Origin: Halisarca cf. caerulea
Lineage: Eukaryota; Porifera; Demospongiae; Chondrillida; Halisarcidae
Assembly (NCBI GenBank): GCA_963170055.1
Contig: CAUJGJ010000030.1
Coordinates: 3,512,266-3,576,265 of the forward strand
Direction of reading: 5' to 3'
Length of the DNA: 64,000 nt
A program made the translations under genes and the position numbers. The notes under the pieces were generated by a model. It saw nothing but the letters and a program-made list of their open reading frames with translations. It was not told the DNA's origin and did no database searches. Below are positions 47,850-63,465 of this stretch, piece by piece. The first letter of the stretch is position 1. Each line of letters opens with the position of its first letter.

Positions 47850-50800
47850 TGGACACACATGACCTTTCTGAAGTGCTGTGGGCGTATTTGTGTAATGTTG
47901 GATATGCTGGTGCTAATACCAATATTTGGCACTAGCACCACGCACATTCCCAGTGGACACACATGACCTTTCTGAATTGCTATGGGCGTATTTGTGTAGA
48001 GTTTGATATGCTGGTGCTAATACCAATATTTGGCACTAGCACCACGCACATTCCCAGTGGACACACATGACGTTTCTGAAGTGCTGTGGGCGTATTTGTG
48101 TAGTGTTGGATAAGCTGGTGCTAATACCAATATTTGGCACTAGCACCACGCATATTCCCAGTGGACACACATGACCTTTCTGAAGTGCTGTGGGCGTATT
48201 TGTGTAGAGTTGGATATGGTGGTGCTAATACCAATATTTGGCACTAGCACCACGCACATTCCCAGTGGACACACATGACGTTTCTTGTCTACTGTGGGCG
48301 TATTTGTGTAATGTTGGATATTCTGGTGCTAATACCAATATTTGGCACTAGCACCACGCACATTCCCAGTGGACACACATGACGTTTCTGAAGTGCTGTG
48401 GGCGTATTTGTGTAATGTTGGATATGCTGGTGCCAATACCAATATTTGGCACTTGCACCACGCACATTCCCAGTGGACACACATGACGTTTCTGAAGTGC
48501 TGTGGGCGTATTTGTGTAGTGTTGGATATGCTGGTGCTAATACCAATATTTGGCACTAGCACCACGCACATTCCCAGTGGACACACATGACGTTTCTGAA
48601 GTGCTGTGGGCGTATTTGTGTAGTGTTGGATATGCTGGTGCTAATACCAATATTTGGCACTAGCACCACGCACAAAACCAGTGGACACACATGACCTTTC
48701 TGAAGTGCTGTGGGCGTATTTGTGTAGTGTTGGATATGCTGGTGCTAATACCAATATTTGGCACAAACACCACGCACATTCCCAGTGGACACACATGACC
48801 GTTCTGAAGTGCTGTGGGCGTATTTGTGTAATGTTGGATATGCTTGTGCTATTACCAATATTTGGCACTAGCACCACGCACATTCCCAGTGGACACACAT
48901 GACCTTTCTGAAGTGCTGTGGGCGTATTTTTTTAGTGTTAGATATGCTGGTGCTAATACCAATATTTGGCACTAGCACCACGCACATACCCAGTGGACAC
49001 ACATGAAGTTTCTGAAGTGCTGTGGGCGTATTTGTGTAGTGTTGGATATGCTGGTGCTAATACCAATATTTGGCACTAGCACCACGCACATTCCCAGTGG
49101 ACACACATGACCTTTCTGAATTGCTGTGGGCGTATTTGTGTAGAGTTGGATATGGTGGTGCTAATACCAATATTTGGCACTAGCACCACGCACATTCCCA
49201 GTGGACACACATGACGTTTCTTATCTACTGTGGGCGTATTTGTGTAGTGTTGGATATGCTGGTGCTAATACCAATATTTGGCACTAGCACCACGCACAAA
49301 ACCAGTGGACACACATGACCTTTCTGAAGTGCTGTGGGCGTATTTGTGTAATGTTGGATATGCTGGTGCTAATACCAATATTTGGCACTAGCACCACGCA
49401 CATTCCCAGTGGACACACATGACCTTTCTGAATTGCTATGGGCGTATTTGTGTAGAGTTTGATATGCTGGTGCTAATACCAATATTTGGCACTAGCACCA
49501 CGCACATTCCCAGTGGACACACATGACGTTTCTGAAGTGCTGTGGGCGTATTTGTGTAGTGTTGGATAAGCTGGTGCTAATACCAATATTTGGCACTAGC
49601 ACCACGCATATTCCCAGTGGACACACATGACCTTTCTGAAGTGCTGTGGGCGTATTTGTGTAGAGTTGGATATGGTGGTGCTAATACCAATATTTGGCAC
49701 TAGCACCACGCACATTCCCAGTGGACACACATGACGTTTCTTGTCTACTGTGGGCGTATTTGTGTAATGTTGGATATTCTGGTGCTAATACCAATATTTG
49801 GCACTAGCACCACGCACATTCCCAGTGGACACACATGACCGTTCTGAATTGCTGTGGGCGTATTTGTGTAGAGTTGGATATGGTGGTGCTAATACCAATA
49901 TTTGGCACTAGCACCACGCACATTCCCAGTGGACACACATGACGTTTCTTATCTACTGTGGGCGTATTTGTGTAATGTTGGATATTCTGGTTCTAATACC
50001 AATATTTGGCACTAGCACCACGCACATTACCAGTGGACACACATGACCTTTCTGAAGTGCTGTGGGCGTATTTGTGTAATGTTGGATATGCTGGTGCTAA
50101 TACCAATATTTGGCACTAGCACCACGCACATTCCCAGTGGACACACATGACCTTTCTGAAGTGCTGAGGGTGTATTTTTTTAGTGTTGTATATGCTAGTA
50201 CTAATACCAATATTTGGCACTAGCACCACGCACATTCCCAGTGGACACACATGACCTTTCTGAATTGCTGTGGGCGTATTTGTGTAGAGTTGGATATGCT
50301 GGTGCTAATACCAATATTTGGCACTAGCACCACGCACATTCCCAGTGTACACACATGACGTTTCTTAACTACTGTGGGCGTATTTGTGTAATGTTGGATA
50401 TTCTGGTGCTAATACCAATATTTGGCACTAGCACCACGCACATTCCCAGTGGACACACATGACCTTTCTGAAGTGCTGTGGGCGTATTTGTGTAATGTTG
50501 GATATGCTGGTGCTATTACCAATATTTGGCACTAGCACCACGCACATTCCCAGTGGACACACATGACCTTTTTGAAGTGCTGTGGGCGTATTTTTTTAGT
50601 GTTGGATATGCTGGTGCTAATACCAATATTTGGCACTAGCACCACGCACATACCCAGTGGACACACATGAAGTTTCTGAAGTGCTGTGGGCGTATTTGTG
50701 TAGTGTTGGATATGCTGGTGCTAATACCAATATTTGGCACTAGCACCACGCACATTCCCAGTGGACACACATGACCTTTCTGAATTGCTGTGGGCGTATT

Positions 50801-53800
50801 TGTGTAGAGTTGGATATGCTGGTGCTAATACCAATATTTGGCACTAGCACCACGCACATTCCCAGTGTACACACATGACGTTTCTTAACTACTGTGGGCG
50901 TATTTGTGTAATGTTGGATATTCTGGTGCTAATACCAATATTTGGCACTAGCACCACGCACATTCCCAGTGGACACACATGACCTTTCTGAAGTGCTGTG
51001 GGCGTATTTGTGTAATGTTGGATATGCTGGTGCTATTACCAATATTTGGCACTAGCACCACGCACATTCCCAGTGGACACACATGACCTTTTTGAAGTGC
51101 TGTGGGCGTATTTTTTTAGTGTTGGATATGCTGGTGCTAATACCAATATTTGGCACTAGCACCACGCACATACCCAGTGGACACACATGAAGTTTCTGAA
51201 GTGCTGTGGGCGTATTTGTGTAGTGTTGGATATGCTGGTGCTAATACCAATATTTGGCACTAGCACCACGCACATTCCCAGTGGACACACATGACCTTTC
51301 TGAATTGCTGTGGGCGTATTTGTGTAGAGTTGGATATGCTGGTGCTAATACCAATATTTGGCACTAGCACCACGCACATTCCCAGTGGACACACATGACG
51401 TTTGTGAAGTGCTGTGGGCGTATTTGTGTAATGTTGGATATGCTGGTGCCAATACCAATATTTGGCACTTGCACCACGCACATTCCCAGTGGACACACAT
51501 GACGTTTCTGAAGTGCTGTGGGCGTATTTGTGTAGTGTTGGATATGCTGGTGCTAATACCAATATTTGGCACTAGCACCACGCACATTCCCAGTGGACAC
51601 ACATGACGTTTCTTATCTACTGTGGGCGTATTTGTGTAATGTTGGATATTCTGGTTCTAATACCAATATTTGGCACTAGCACCAAGCACATTACCAGTGG
51701 ACACACATGACCTTTCTGAAGTGCTGTGGGCGTATTTGTGTAATGTTGGACATTCTGGTGCTAATACCAATATTTGGCACTAGCACAACGCACATTTCCA
51801 GTGGACACACATGACCTTTCTGAAGTGCTGTGGGCGTATTTGTGTAGAGTTGGATATTCTGGTGCTAATACCAATATTTGGCACTAGCACCACGCACATT
51901 CCCAGTGGACACACATGACCGTTCTGAATTGCTGTGGGCGTATTTGTGTAGAGTTGGATATGGTGGTGCTAATACCAATATTTGGCACTAGCACCACGCA
52001 AATTCCCAGTGGACACACATGACGTTTCTTATCTACTGTGGGCGTATTTGTGTAATGTTGGATATTCTGGTTCTAATACCAATATTTGGCACTAGCACCA
52101 CGCACATTACCAGTGGACACACATGACCTTTCTGAAGTGCTGTGGGCGTATTTGTGTAATGTTGGATATGCTGGTGTCAATACCAATATTTGGCACTTGC
52201 ACCACGCACATTCCCAGTGGACACACATGACGTTTCTGAAGTGCTGTGGGCGTATTTGTGTAGTGTTGGATATGCTGGTGCTAATACCAATATTTGGCAC
52301 TAGCACCACGCACAAAACCAGTGGACACACAAGACCTTTCTGAAGTGCTGTGGGCGTATTTGTGTAGTGTTGGATATGCTGGTGCTAATACCAATATTTG
52401 GCACAAACACCACGCACATTCCCAGTGGACACACATGAAGTTTCCTAACTACTGTGGGCGTATTTGTGTAATGTTGGATATGCTGGTGCTAATACCGATA
52501 TTTGGCACTAGCACCACGCACATACCCAGTGGACACACATGAAGTTTCTGAAGTGCTGTGGGCGTATTTGTGTAGTGTTGGATATGCTGGTGCTAATACC
52601 AATATTTGGCACTAGCACCACTCACTTACCCAGTGGACACACATGAAGTTTCTGAAGTGCTGTGGGCGTATTTGTGTAGTGTTGGATATGCTGGTGCTAA
52701 TACCAATATTTGGCACTAGCACCACGCACCTTCCCAGTGGACACACATGAACTTTCTGAATTGCTGTGGGCGTATTTGTGTAGAGTTGGATATGCTGGTG
52801 CTAATACCAATATTTGGCACTAGCACCACGCACATTCCCAGTGTACACACATGACGTTTCTTATCTACTGTTGGCGTATTTGTGTAATGTTGGATATGCT
52901 GGTGCTAATACCAATATTTGGCACTAGCACCACGCACATTCCCAGTGGACACACATGACCTTTCTGAATTGCTGTGGGCGTATTTGTGTAGAGTTGGATA
53001 TGCTGGTGCTAATACCAATATTTGGCACTAGCACCACGCACATTCCCAGTGGACACACATGACCTTTCTGAAGTGCTGTGGGCGTATTTTTTTAGTGTTG
53101 GATATGCTGGTGCTAATACCAATATTTGGCACTAGCACCACGCACATACCCAGTGGACACACATGAAGTTTCTGAAGTGCTGTGGGCGTATTTGTGTAGT
53201 GTTGGATAAGCTGGTGCTAATACCAATATTTGGCACTAGCACCACGCACAAAACCAGTGGACACACATGACCTTTCTGAAGTGCTGTGGGCGTATTTGTG
53301 TAATGTTGGATATGCTGGTGCTAATACCAATATTTGGCACTAGCACCACGCACATTCCCAGTGGACACACATGACCTTTCTGAATTGCTATGGGCGTATT
53401 TGTGTAGAGTTTGATATGCTGGTGCTAATACCAATATTTGGCACTAGCACCACGCACATTCCCAGTGGACACACATGACGTTTCTGAAGTGCTGTGGGCG
53501 TATTTGTGTAGTGTTGGATAAGCTGGTGCTAATACCAATATTTGGCACTAGCACCACGCATATTCCCAGTGGACACACATGACCTTTCTGAAGTGCTGTG
53601 GGCGTATTTGTGTAGAGTTGGATATGGTGGTGCTAATACCAATATTTGGCACTAGCACCACGCACATTCCCAGTGGACACACATGACGTTTCTTGTCTAC
53701 TGTGGGCGTATTTGTGTAATGTTGGATATTCTGGTGCTAATACCAATATTTTTCACTAGCACCACGCACATTCCCAGTGGACACACATGACGTTTCTGAA

Positions 53801-56800
53801 GTGCTGTGGGCGTATTTGTGTAATGTTGGATATGCTGGTGCCAATACCAATATTTGGCACTTGCACCACGCACATTCCCAGTGGACACACATGACGTTTC
53901 TGAAGTGCTGTGGGCGTATTTGTGTAGTGTTGGATATGCTGGTGCTAATACCAATATTTGGCACTAGCACCACGCACAAAACCAGTGGACACACATGACC
54001 TTTCTGAAGTGCTGTGGGCGTATTTGTGTAGTGTTGGATATGCTGGTGCTAATACCAATATTTGGCACAAACACCACGCACATTCCCAGTGGACACACAT
54101 GACCGTTCTGAAGTGCTGTGGGCGTATTTGTGTAATGTTGGATATGCTTGTGCTATTACCAATATTTGGCACTAGCACCACGCACATTCCCAGTGGACAC
54201 ACATGACCTTTCTGAAGTGCTGTGGGCGTATTTTTTTAGTGTTAGATATGCTGGTGCTAATACCAATATTTGGCACTAGCACCACGCACATACCCAGTGG
54301 ACACACATGAAGTTTCTGAAGTGCTGTGGGCGTATTTGTGTAGTGTTGGATATGCTGGTGCTAATACCAATATTTGGCACTAGCACCACGCACATTCCCA
54401 GTGGACACACATGACCTTTCTGAATTGCTGTGGGCGTATTTGTGTAGAGTTGGATATGGTGGTGCTAATACCAATATTTGGCACTAGCACCACGCACATT
54501 CCCAGTGGACACACATGACGTTTCTTATCTACTGTGGGCGTATTTGTGTAGTGTTGGATATGCTGGTGCTAATACCAATATTTGGCACTAGCACCACGCA
54601 CAAAACCAGTGGACACACATGACCTTTCTGAAGTGCTGTGGGCGTATTTGTGTAATGTTGGATATGCTGGTGCTAATACCAATATTTGGCACTAGCACCA
54701 CGCACATTCCCAGTGGACACACATGACCTTTCTGAATTGCTATGGGCGTATTTGTGTAGAGTTTGATATGCTGGTGCTAATACCAATATTTGGCACTAGC
54801 ACCACGCACATTCCCAGTGGACACACATGACGTTTCTGAAGTGCTGTGGGCGTATTTGTGTAGTGTTGGATAAGCTGGTGCTAATACCAATATTTGGCAC
54901 TAGCACCACGCATATTCCCAGTGGACACACATGACCTTTCTGAAGTGCTGTGGGCGTATTTGTGTAGAGTTGGATATGGTGGTGCTAATACCAATATTTG
55001 GCACTAGCACCACGCACATTCCCAGTGGACACACATGACGTTTCTTGTCTACTGTGGGCGTATTTGTGTAATGTTGGATATTCTGGTGCTAATACCAATA
55101 TTTGGCACTAGCACCACGCACATTCCCAGTGGACACACATGACCGTTCTGAATTGCTGTGGGCGTATTTGTGTAGAGTTGGATATGGTGGTGCTAATACC
55201 AATATTTGGCACTAGCACCACGCACATTCCCAGTGGACACACATGACGTTTCTTATCTACTGTGGGCGTATTTGTGTAATGTTGGATATTCTGGTTCTAA
55301 TACCAATATTTGGCACTAGCACCACGCACATTACCAGTGGACACACATGACCTTTCTGAAGTGCTGTGGGCGTATTTGTGTAATGTTGGATATGCTGGTG
55401 CTAATACCAATATTTGGCACTAGCACCACGCACATTCCCAGTGGACACACATGACCTTTCTGAAGTGCTGTGGGTGTATTTTTTTAGTGTTGTATATGCT
55501 AGTACTAATACCAATATTTGGCACTAGCACCACGCACATTCCCAGTGGACACACATGACCTTTCTGAATTGCTGTGGGCGTATTTGTGTAGAGTTGGATA
55601 TGCTGGTGCTAATACCAATATTTGGCACTAGCACCACGCACATTCCCAGTGTACACACATGACGTTTCTTAACTACTGTGGGCGTATTTGTGTAATGTTG
55701 GATATTCTGGTGCTAATACCAATATTTGGCACTAGCACCACGCACATTCCCAGTGGACACACATGACCTTTCTGAAGTGCTGTGGGCGTATTTGTGTAAT
55801 GTTGGATATGCTGGTGCTATTACCAATATTTGGCACTAGCACCACGCACATTCCCAGTGGACACACATGACCTTTTTGAAGTGCTGTGGGCGTATTTTTT
55901 TAGTGTTGGATATGCTGGTGCTAATACCAATATTTGGCACTAGCACCACGCACATACCCAGTGGACACACATGAAGTTTCTGAAGTGCTGTGGGCGTATT
56001 TGTGTAGTGTTGGATATGCTGGTGCTAATACCAATATTTGGCACTAGCACCACGCACATTCCCAGTGGACACACATGACCTTTCTGAATTGCTGTGGGCG
56101 TATTTGTGTAGAGTTGGATATGCTGGTGCTAATACCAATATTTGGCACTAGCACCACGCACATTCCCAGTGGACACACATGACGTTTGTGAAGTGCTGTG
56201 GGCGTATTTGTGTAATGTTGGATATGCTGGTGCCAATACCAATATTTGGCACTTGCACCACGCACATTCCCAGTGGACACACATGACGTTTCTGAAGTGC
56301 TGTGGGCGTATTTGTGTAGTGTTGGATATGCTGGTGCTAATACCAATATTTGGCACTAGCACCACGCACATTCCCAGTGGACACACATGACGTTTCTTAT
56401 CTACTGTGGGCGTATTTGTGTAATGTTGGATATTCTGGTTCTAATACCAATATTTGGCACTAGCACCAAGCACATTACCAGTGGACACACATGACCTTTC
56501 TGAAGTGCTGTGGGCGTATTTGTGTAATGTTGGACATTCTGGTGCTAATACCAATATTTGGCACTAGCACAACGCACATTTCCAGTGGACACACATGACC
56601 TTTCTGAAGTGCTGTGGGCGTATTTGTGTAGAGTTGGATATTCTGGTGCTAATACCAATATTTGGCACTAGCACCACGCACATTCCCAGTGGACACACAT
56701 GACCGTTCTGAATTGCTGTGGGCGTATTTGTGTAGAGTTGGATATGGTGGTGCTAATACCAATATTTGGCACTAGCACCACGCAAATTCCCAGTGGACAC

Positions 56801-58030
56801 ACATGACGTTTCTTATCTACTGTGGGCGTATTTGTGTAATGTTGGATATTCTGGTTCTAATACCAATATTTGGCACTAGCACCACGCACATTACCAGTGG
56901 ACACACATGACCTTTCTGAAGTGCTGTGGGCGTATTTGTGTAATGTTGGATATGCTGGTGTCAATACCAATATTTGGCACTTGCACCACGCACATTCCCA
57001 GTGGACACACATGACGTTTCTGAAGTGCTGTGGGCGTATTTGTGTAGTGTTGGATATGCTGGTGCTAATACCAATATTTGGCACTAGCACCACGCACAAA
57101 ACCAGTGGACACACAAGACCTTTCTGAAGTGCTGTGGGCGTATTTGTGTAGTGTTGGATATGCTGGTGCTAATACCAATATTTGGCACAAACACCACGCA
57201 CATTCCCAGTGGACACACATGAAGTTTCCTAACTACTGTGGGCGTATTTGTGTAATGTTGGATATGCTGGTGCTAATACCGATATTTGGCACTAGCACCA
57301 CGCACATACCCAGTGGACACACATGAAGTTTCTGAAGTGCTGTGGGCGTATTTGTGTAGTGTTGGATATGCTGGTGCTAATACCAATATTTGGCACTAGC
57401 ACCACACACTTACCCAGTGGACACACATGAAGTTTCTGAAGTGCTGTGGGCGTATTTGTGTAGTGTTGGATATGCTGGTGCTAATACCAATATTTGGCAC
57501 TAGCACCACGCACCTTCCCAGTGGACACACATGAACTTTCTGAATTGCTGTGGGCGTATTTGTGTAGAGTTGGATATGCTGGTGCTAATACCAATATTTG
57601 GCACTAGCACCACGCACATTCCCAGTGTACACACATGACGTTTCTTATCTACTGTTGGCGTATTTGTGTAATGTTGGATATGCTGGTGCTAATACCAATA
57701 TTTGGCACTAGCACCACGCACATTCCCAGTGGACACACATGACCTTTCTGAATTGCTGTGGGCGTATTTGTGTAGAGTTGGATATGCTGGTGCTAATACC
57801 AATATTTGGCACTAGCACCACGCACATTCCCAGTGGACACACATGACCTTTCTGAAGTGCTGTGGGCGTATTTTTTTAGTGTTGGATATGCTGGTGCTAA
57901 TACCAATATTTGGCACTAGCACCACGCACATACCCAGTGGACACACATGAAGTTTCTGAAGTGCTGTGGGCGTATTTGTGTAGTGTTGGATAAGCTGGTG
58001 CTAATACCAATATTTGGCACTAGCACCACG
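47850..58030 (+). repeat. Tandem pair of about 5-kb satellite blocks
   Basis: 47850-53245 matches 53253-58030. The offset steps from 5408 to 5304 to 4784 bp (52, 51, 46 monomers), so the second copy lacks one monomer near 48600 and five near 50200-50740. Elsewhere even rare variants agree (CCAAGCACATTACC, GCAAATTCCC, ACACAAGACC, CCGATATTTGG, GTACTAATACC). Confidence 0.93.
50221..51240 (+). repeat. Five-monomer (520-bp) duplication unique to the first 5-kb block
   Basis: 50221-50740 and 50741-51260 are near identical, including CTTTTTGAAGTGC. The second 5-kb block has only one copy, which explains its 520-bp deficit and orders the events. Confidence 0.9.
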
Positions 58031-60099
58031 CATATTCCCAGTGGACACACATGACCTTTCTGAAGTGCTGTGGACGTATTTGTGTAGAGTTGGATATGGT
58101 GGTGCTAATACCAATATTTGGCACTAGCACCACGCACATTCCCAGTGGACACACATGACGTTTCTTGTCTACTGTGGGCGTATTTGTGTAATGTTGGATA
58201 TTCTGGTGCTAATACTAATATTTGGCACTAGCACCACGCACATTCCCAGTGGACACACATGACCTTTCTGAATTGCTGTGGGCGTATTTGTGTAGAGTTG
58301 GATATGCTGGTGCTAATACCAATATTTGGCACTAGCACCACGCACATTCCCAGTGGACACACATGACCTTTCTGAAGTGCTGTGGGCGTATTTTTTTAGT
58401 GTTGGATATGCTGGTGCTAATACCAATATTTGGCACTAGCACCACGCACATACCCAGTGGACACACATGAAGTTTCTGAAGTGCTGTGGGCGTATTTGTG
58501 TAGTGTTGGATAAGCTGGTGCTAATACCAATATTTGGCACTAGCACCACGCATATTCCCAGTGGACACACATGACCTTTCTGAAGTGCTGTGGGCGTATT
58601 TGTGTAGAGTTGGATATGGTGGTGCTAATACCAATATTTGGCACTAGCACCACGCACATTCCCAGTGGACACACATGACGTTTCTTGTCTACTGTGGGCG
58701 TATTTGTGTAATGTTGGATATTCTGGTGCTAATACTAATATTTGGCACTAGCACCACGCACATTCCCAGTGGACACACATGACGTTTCTGAAGTGCTGTG
58801 GGCGTATTTGTGTAATGTTGGATATGCTGGTGCCAATACCAATATTTGGCACTTGCACCACGCACATTCCCAGTGGACACACATGACGTTTCTGAAGTGC
58901 TGTGGGCGTATTTGTGTAGTGTTGGATATGCTGGTGCTAATACCAATATTTGGCACTAGCACCACGCACAAAACCAGTGGACACACATGACCTTTCTGAA
59001 GTGCTGTGGGCGTATTTGTGTAATGTTGGATATGCTGGTGCTAATACCAATATTTGGCACTAGCACCACGCACATTCCCAGTGGACACACATGACCTTTC
59101 TGAATTGCTATGGGCGTATTTGTGTAGAGTTTGATATGCTGGTGCTAATACCAATATTTGGCACTAGCACCACGCACATTCCCAGTGGACACACATGACG
59201 TTTCTGAAGTGCTGTGGGCGTATTTGTGTAGTGTTGGATAAGCTGGTGCTAATACCAATATTTGGCACTAGCACCACGCATATTCCCAGTGGACACACAT
59301 GACCTTTCTGAAGTGCTGTGGGCGTATTTGTGTAGAGTTGGATATGGTGGTGCTAATACCAATATTTGGCACTAGCACCACGCACATTCCCAGTGGACAC
59401 ACATGACGTTTCTTGTCTACTGTGGGCGTATTTGTGTAATGTTGGATATTCTGGTGCTAATACCAATATTTGGCACTAGCACCACGCACATTCCCAGTGG
59501 ACACACATGACGTTTCTGAAGTGCTGTGGGCGTATTTGTGTAATGTTGGATATGCTGGTGCCAATACCAATATTTGGCACTTGCACCACGCACATTCCCA
59601 GTGGACACACATGACGTTTCTGAAGTGCTGTGGGCGTATTTGTGTAGTGTTGGATATGCTGGTGCTAATACCAATATTTGGCACTAGCACCACGCACAAA
59701 ACCAGTGGACACACATGACCTTTCTGAAGTGCTGTGGGCGTATTTGTGTAGTGTTGGATATGCTGGTGCTAATACCAATATTTGGCACAAACACCACGCA
59801 CATTCCCAGTGGACACACATGACCGTTCTGAAGTGCTGTGGGCGTATTTGTGTAGTGTTGGATATGCTTGTGCTATTACCAATATTTGGCACTAGCACCA
59901 CGCACATTCCCAGTGGACACACATGACCTTTCTGAAGTGCTGTGGGCGTATTTTTTTAGTGTTGGATATGCTGGTGCTAATACCAATATTTGGCACTAGC
60001 ACCACGCACATACCCAGTGGACACACATGAAGTTTCTGAAGTGCTGTGGGCGTATTTGTGTAGTGTTGGATATGCTGGTGCTAATACCAATATTTGGCA

Positions 60100-63000
60100 C
60101 TAGCACCACGCACATTCCCAGTGGACACACATGACCTTTCTGAATTGCTGTGGGCGTATTTGTGTAGAGTTGGATATGGTGGTGCTAATACCAATATTTG
60201 GCACTAGCACCACGCACATTCCCAGTGGACACACATGACGTTTCTTATCTACTGTGGGCGTATTTGTGTAATGTTGGATATTCTGGTGCTAATACCAATA
60301 TTTGGCACTAGCACCACGCACATTACCAGTGGACACACATGACCTTTCTGAAGTGCTGTGGGCGTATTTGTGTAATGTTGGATATGCTGGTGCTAATACC
60401 AATATTTGGCACTAGCACCACGCACATTCCCAGTGGACACACATGACCTTTCTGAATTGCTATGGGCGTATTTGTGTAGAGTTTGATATGCTGGTTCTAA
60501 TACCAATATTTGGCACTAGCACCACGCACATTCCCAGTGGACACACATGACGTTTCTGAAGTGCTGTGGGCGTATTTGTGTAGTGTTGGATAAGCTGGTG
60601 CTAATACCAATATTTGGCACTAGCACCACGCATATTCCCAGTGGACACACATGACCTTTCTGAAGTGCTGTGGGCGTATTTGTGTAGAGTTGGATATGCT
60701 GGTGCTAATACCAATATTTGGCACTAGCACCACGCACATTCCCAGTGGACACACATGACGTTTCTTGTCTACTGTGGGCGTATTTGTGTAATGTTGGATA
60801 TTCTGGTGCTAATACCAATATTTGGCACTAGCACCACGCACATTCCCAGTGGACACACATGACGTTTCTGAAGTGCTGTGGGCGTATTTGTGTAATGTTG
60901 GATATGCTGGTGCCAATACCAATATTTGGCACTTGCACCACGCACATTCCCAGTGGACACACATGACGTTTCTGAAGTGCTGTGGGCGTATTTGTGTAGT
61001 GTTGGATATGCTGGTGCTAATACCAATATTTGGCACTAGCACCACGCACAAAACCAGTGGACACACATGACCTTTCTGAAGTGCTGTGGGCGTATTTGTG
61101 TATTGTTGGATATGCTGGTGCTAATACCAATATTTGGCACTAGCACCACGCACATTCCCAGTGGACACACATGACCTTTCTGAATTGCTATGGGCGTATT
61201 TGTGTAGAGTTTGATATGCTGGTGCTAATACCAATATTTGGCACTAGCACCACGCACATTCCCAGTGGACACACATGACGTTTCTGAAGTGCTGTGGGCG
61301 TATTTGTGTAGTGTTGGATAAGCTGGTGCTAATACCAATATTTGGCACTAGCACCACGCATATTCCCAGTGGACACACATGACCTTTCTGAAGTGCTGTG
61401 GGCGTATTTGTGTAGAGTTGGATATGGTGGTGCTAATACCAATATTTGGCACTAGCACCACGCACATTCCCAGTGGACACACATGACGTTTCTTGTCTAC
61501 TGTGGGCGTATTTGTGTAATGTTGGATATTCTGGTGCTAATACCAATATTTGGCACTAGCACCACGCACATTCCCAGTGGACACACATGACGTTTCTTAT
61601 CTACTGTGGGCGTATTTGTGTAATGTTGGAAATTCTGGTTCTAATACCAATATTTGGCACTAGCACCACGCACATTACCAGTGGACACACATGACCCCTC
61701 TGAAGTGCTGTGGGCGTATTTGTGTAATGTTGGATATGCTGGTGCTAATACCAATATTTGGCACTAGCACCACGCACATTCCCAGTGGACACACATGACC
61801 TTTCTGAATTGCTGTGGGCGTATTTGTGTAGAGTTGGATATGGTGGTGCTAATACCAATATTTGGCACTAGCACCACGCACATTCCCAGTGGACACACAT
61901 GACGTTTCTTATCTACTGTGGGCGTATTTGTGTAATGTTGGATATTCTGGTGCTAATACCAATATTTGGCACTAGCACCACGCACATTACCAGTGGACAC
62001 ACATGACCTTTCTGAAGTGCTGTGGGCGTATTTGTGTAATGTTGGATATGCTGGTGCTAATACCAATATTTGGCACTAGCACCACGCACATTCCCAGTGG
62101 ACACACATGACCTTTCTGAATTGCTATGGGCGTATTTGTGTAGAGTTTGATATGCTGGTTCTAATACCAATATTTGGCACTAGCACCACGCACATTCCCA
62201 GTGGACACACATGACGTTTCTGAAGTGCTGTGGGCGTATTTGTGTAGTGTTGGATAAGCTGGTGCTAATACCAATATTTGGCACTAGCACCACGCATATT
62301 CCCAGTGGACACACATGACCTTTCTGAAGTGCTGTGGGCGTATTTGTGTAGAGTTGGATATGCTGGTGCTAATACCAATATTTGGCACTAGCACCACGCA
62401 CATTCCCAGTGGACACACATGACGTTTCTTGTCTACTGTGGGCGTATTTGTGTAATGTTGGATATTCTGGTGCTAATACCAATATTTGGCACTAGCACCA
62501 CGCACATTCCCAGTGGACACACATGACGTTTCTGAAGTGCTGTGGGCGTATTTGTGTAATGTTGGATATGCTGGTGCCAATACCAATATTTGGCACTTGC
62601 ACCACGCACATTCCCAGTGGACACACATGACGTTTCTGAAGTGCTGTGGGCGTATTTGTGTAGTGTTGGATATGCTGGTGCTAATACCAATATTTGGCAC
62701 TAGCACCACGCACAAAACCAGTGGACACACATGACCTTTCTGAAGTGCTGTGGGCGTATTTGTGTATTGTTGGATATGCTGGTGCTAATACCAATATTTG
62801 GCACTAGCACCACGCACATTCCCAGTGGACACACATGACCTTTCTGAATTGCTATGGGCGTATTTGTGTAGAGTTTGATATGCTGGTGCTAATACCAATA
62901 TTTGGCACTAGCACCACGCACATTCCCAGTGGACACACATGACGTTTCTGAAGTGCTGTGGGCGTATTTGTGTAGTGTTGGATAAGCTGGTGCTAATACC

Positions 63001-63465
63001 AATATTTGGCACTAGCACCACGCATATTCCCAGTGGACACACATGACCTTTCTGAAGTGCTGTGGGCGTATTTGTGTAGAGTTGGATATGGTGGTGCAAA
63101 TACCAATATTTGGCACTAGCACCACGCACATTCCCAGTGGACACACATGACGTTTCTTGTCTACTGTGGGCGTATTTGTGTAATGTTGGATATTCTGGTG
63201 CTAATACCAATATTTGGCACTAGCACCACGCACATTCCCAGTGGACACACATGACGTTTCTTATCTACTGTGGGCGTATTTGTGTAATGTTGGAAATTCT
63301 GGTTCTAATACCAATATTTGGCACTAGCACCACGCACATTACCAGTGGACACACATGACCCCTCTGAAGTGCTGTGGGCGTATTTGTGTAATGTTGGATA
63401 TGCTGGTGCTAATACCAATATTTGGCACTAGCACCACGCACATTCCCAGTGGACACACATGACCT
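60100..63465 (+). repeat. 16-monomer (1,664-bp) tandem duplication
   Basis: About 60100-61790 recurs at 61770-63465 at an offset of 1664 bp. Both copies contain the rare TGACCCCTCTGAAG, TGTTGGAAATTCTGGTTC and GTGTATTGTTGG variants. Confidence 0.92.

Noticed and set aside
21933..63210. Dozens of near-identical 60-141 codon open frames on both strands of the satellite
   Set aside because: 104 is not a multiple of three, so three monomers pass through all frames, and stop-poor frames give about 100 codons each. They overlap each other on both strands, have no start context, and repeat with the monomer.
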